From Thermoplasmata archaeon (lineage in GTDB: Archaea; Thermoplasmatota; Thermoplasmata; Thermoplasmatales; Thermoplasmataceae): a stretch of DNA of 14,634 bases. A program made the position numbers and the translations under genes. The stretch lies in assembly GCA_021797025.1 (NCBI GenBank), contig JAKAAK010000055.1, forward strand, positions 1 to 14,634, written 5' to 3'. The notes beneath the pieces are model-generated. The model was not told the DNA's origin and did no database searches. It saw only the letters and a program-made list of their open reading frames with translations. Of the stretch, positions 13,337 through 14,634 are shown piece by piece; the stretch's first letter is position 1, and each line of letters opens with the position of its first letter.

Positions 13337-14199
13337 TGTCGCATTTCTCCAATTTAAAAATTGCTGATGCATTATCTGGTTACAGCGATGCAGATTACGT
13401 AATATTCGGCGTTCCATTTGACAATACCTCCAGCTTTAGAAGGGGATCCAGATATGCTCCAAATTCTATACGATTCGCGTATGACAATTTAGAATCCTAT
13501 GAGGTGAATTACGGTATAAATCTCCTTGATGCAAAGATATGTGATCTTGGTGACCTTCCTGTATACGAGGATGTTGATTATATTCTCAGTGAGGTTGAAA
13601 CTGTTACAGGAACCATCCTGCACGATAAGAAAATACCCATAATGCTGGGTGGTGAACATTCCCTTACGGTAGGTGCACTGAGAAACTTTAAGGATATAAC
13701 CATGGTAATCATCGATGCCCATTCGGATTTCCGCGATTCATATATGGATAACAAATACAATCATGCATGTGTCACAAGAAGGGCACTGGAACTCCTGGGT
13801 GAGGATAAAATAATATCTGTTGGCACTAGATCCACATCATATGAAGAAATATCATCGAAAGAATATGAAAAGGTGAGATTTATCTCTGCCAATGAGGTAC
13901 GTGCATCCGGCATCGAAAAAGTCATTGAGGAAATTATGGAAAAAACATCAGAAAGGGTTTATTTTTCCATAGATATGGATGGATTTGATCCTGCATATGC
14001 TCCAGGGGTTGGAACACCAGAACCATATGGACTCACCTCGTATGACGTCCGTAGCATACTCACATCCATATCTGATAGGATAGTTGGATTTGATATAAAT
14101 GAAATGACACCCCTCTATGATAACGGGAACACATCAATGCTGGCGGCCAAATTAATACAGGATTTTATTGCCAGCCGTGAAAAAGCCATCCAAAAATAA
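13336..14199 (+). CDS. speB: Agmatinase / ureohydrolase, coupled to aIF5A
   Basis: This 287-residue protein is a manganese ureohydrolase of the arginase family, expected to cleave agmatine to putrescine and urea. Metal ligands are all present: GGEHS (His108), DAHSD (Asp127, His129, Asp131) and SIDMDGFDP (Asp213, Asp215). GVGTPEPYGLT (224-234) is the agmatinase form of the signature. The start at 13336 is chosen because TAATG joins it to the aIF5A stop, whereas the ATG at 13294 would add 14 residues translated from aIF5A codons in another frame. Agmatine-derived putrescine could feed spermidine for deoxyhypusine synthase. Alternatively, as proposed for Haloferax volcanii, the enzyme may act on an agmatine-modified aIF5A. 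Substrate is not fixed by sequence; formiminoglutamase and guanidinobutyrase relatives exist. Confidence 0.88.
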   Translation: MSHFSNLKIADALSGYSDADYVIFGVPFDNTSSFRRGSRYAPNSIRFAYDNLESYEVNYGINLLDAKICDLGDLPVYEDVDYILSEVETVTGTILHDKKIPIMLGGEHSLTVGALRNFKDITMVIIDAHSDFRDSYMDNKYNHACVTRRALELLGEDKIISVGTRSTSYEEISSKEYEKVRFISANEVRASGIEKVIEEIMEKTSERVYFSIDMDGFDPAYAPGVGTPEPYGLTSYDVRSILTSISDRIVGFDINEMTPLYDNGNTSMLAAKLIQDFIASREKAIQK

Positions 14200-14455
14200 A
14201 AGTTATCATTGTATAACTGATCTATATTTTATTGTATATTAATTATTTTCCAAGGAAATACAGAAATAGAGATAATAATTATTCATTATTCTACGTATAG
14301 GTATTGTCTTTTGATAATTTATCGTAATTTTTATTTTCTTCAAAATTACTGGCCTCCTATCTTATAACATTGAGATTTATATTTTTCTAATTAATGAGAT
14401 AGTTTAAAAATGTTTAAATTTAAAAATAAAACGGGAAATCTATACAATTAATACT
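14200..14455. other. AT-rich convergent gap with no gene seen
   Basis: This 256-bp stretch lies between the 3' ends of the agmatinase gene and rpl10e. It is very AT-rich, with only tiny frames (the longest I followed is 13 codons), several T runs that could end transcription in either direction, and the short palindrome AATAATTATT near 14275. I see no RNA gene or repeat in it. It is the largest gene-free stretch in the window. Confidence 0.5.
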
Positions 14456-14634
14456 CTAAAGTCCCATTTTAGAAGTTATTTCCTTCCCCTTTGTTATTAC
14501 AACTTTGCAGGGTGTGGGTAATTTAATTGATGCTTTTTTCAAAGCTTCCTTAAGTGCCTTGGCGTTTGCACGGTCGACTTTGCCCACCATTATGATTTCT
14601 CCGGGGTGGACTCTTGCCGCCGTTCCCACAGGTC
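14456..14634 (-). CDS. rpl10e: Ribosomal protein L10e (uL16), C-terminal part
   Basis: The minus strand reads 58 residues to a TAG stop, cut at the right edge. They include VGTAARVHPGE, VDRANAKALKEALKKAS and KLPTPCKVVITKG, which match the end of archaeal L10e (family consensus KLPTPCRIVVEKG). This protein is the uL16 homologue of the large subunit and lies near the tRNA corridor of the ribosome. The tail KEITSKMGL is a few residues longer than I recall for many archaea. The start and promoter are outside the window. Confidence 0.92.
   Translation of the reverse strand, partial: PVGTAARVHPGEIIMVGKVDRANAKALKEALKKASIKLPTPCKVVITKGKEITSKMGL

Noticed and set aside
1..14634. CRISPR array, insertion sequence or prophage
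   Set aside because: No regularly spaced repeats, transposase motifs, long terminal inverted repeats or phage genes are visible; the segment looks like stable housekeeping chromosome.

Overview
The window looks like an ordinary chromosomal segment of an archaeon of the order Thermoplasmatales, probably close to Ferroplasma or Acidiplasma. Four things point there. The proteins are archaeal (aIF5A, deoxyhypusine synthase, Csl4, an Sm-like protein, ArcS, L10e). A 5S rRNA gene stands alone, with no 16S or 23S beside it. Many genes have a TATA box centred about 20-27 nt before the start codon, as expected for leaderless mRNAs. The DNA is AT-rich with short gaps. The genus is an inference; I could not run a search. 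A heme O synthase (ctaB) implies a heme-copper terminal oxidase and therefore aerobic respiration.

Layout. 1-110: start of an unidentified CDS running off the left edge behind tRNA-Lys(UUU), both on minus. 261-2545: mtnA (plus) and trpS (minus), convergent and overlapping by 25 bp. 2609-2728: 5S rRNA (minus). 2841-5165: MFS transporter (plus), then deoxyhypusine synthase (minus). 5261-5885: DUF5680 protein (plus), then tRNA-His(GUG) (minus). 5927-6818: minus-strand pair of an unknown 100-residue protein and a METTL5-like rRNA adenine methyltransferase. 7007-7900: ctaB. 8024-8969: RNA-processing operon of csl4, a 52-residue coiled-coil microprotein and an Sm-like protein. 9106-10680: archaeosine synthase arcS. 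10736-12869: MTA/SAH deaminase, then a DUF6159 membrane protein. 12947-14199: aIF5A and agmatinase, overlapping by one base. 14456-14634: 3' end of rpl10e on minus. No mobile element, CRISPR array or prophage is visible, and no gene-free stretch exceeds 300 bases; the largest is 14200-14455.

Two threads tie the genes together. The first is translation and RNA maturation: three RNA genes, TrpRS, METTL5-like methyltransferase, ArcS, Csl4, SmAP, aIF5A and L10e. The second is polyamine, hypusine and methylthio metabolism. Agmatinase and deoxyhypusine synthase bracket aIF5A modification, while the MTA deaminase and MtnA fit a salvage route for the methylthioadenosine released by polyamine synthesis. 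The most interesting points are the aIF5A-agmatinase coupling together with a deoxyhypusine synthase lacking two acidic spermidine contacts of the human enzyme, the 52-residue microprotein between Csl4 and SmAP, and the unidentified partner of the METTL5-like gene.
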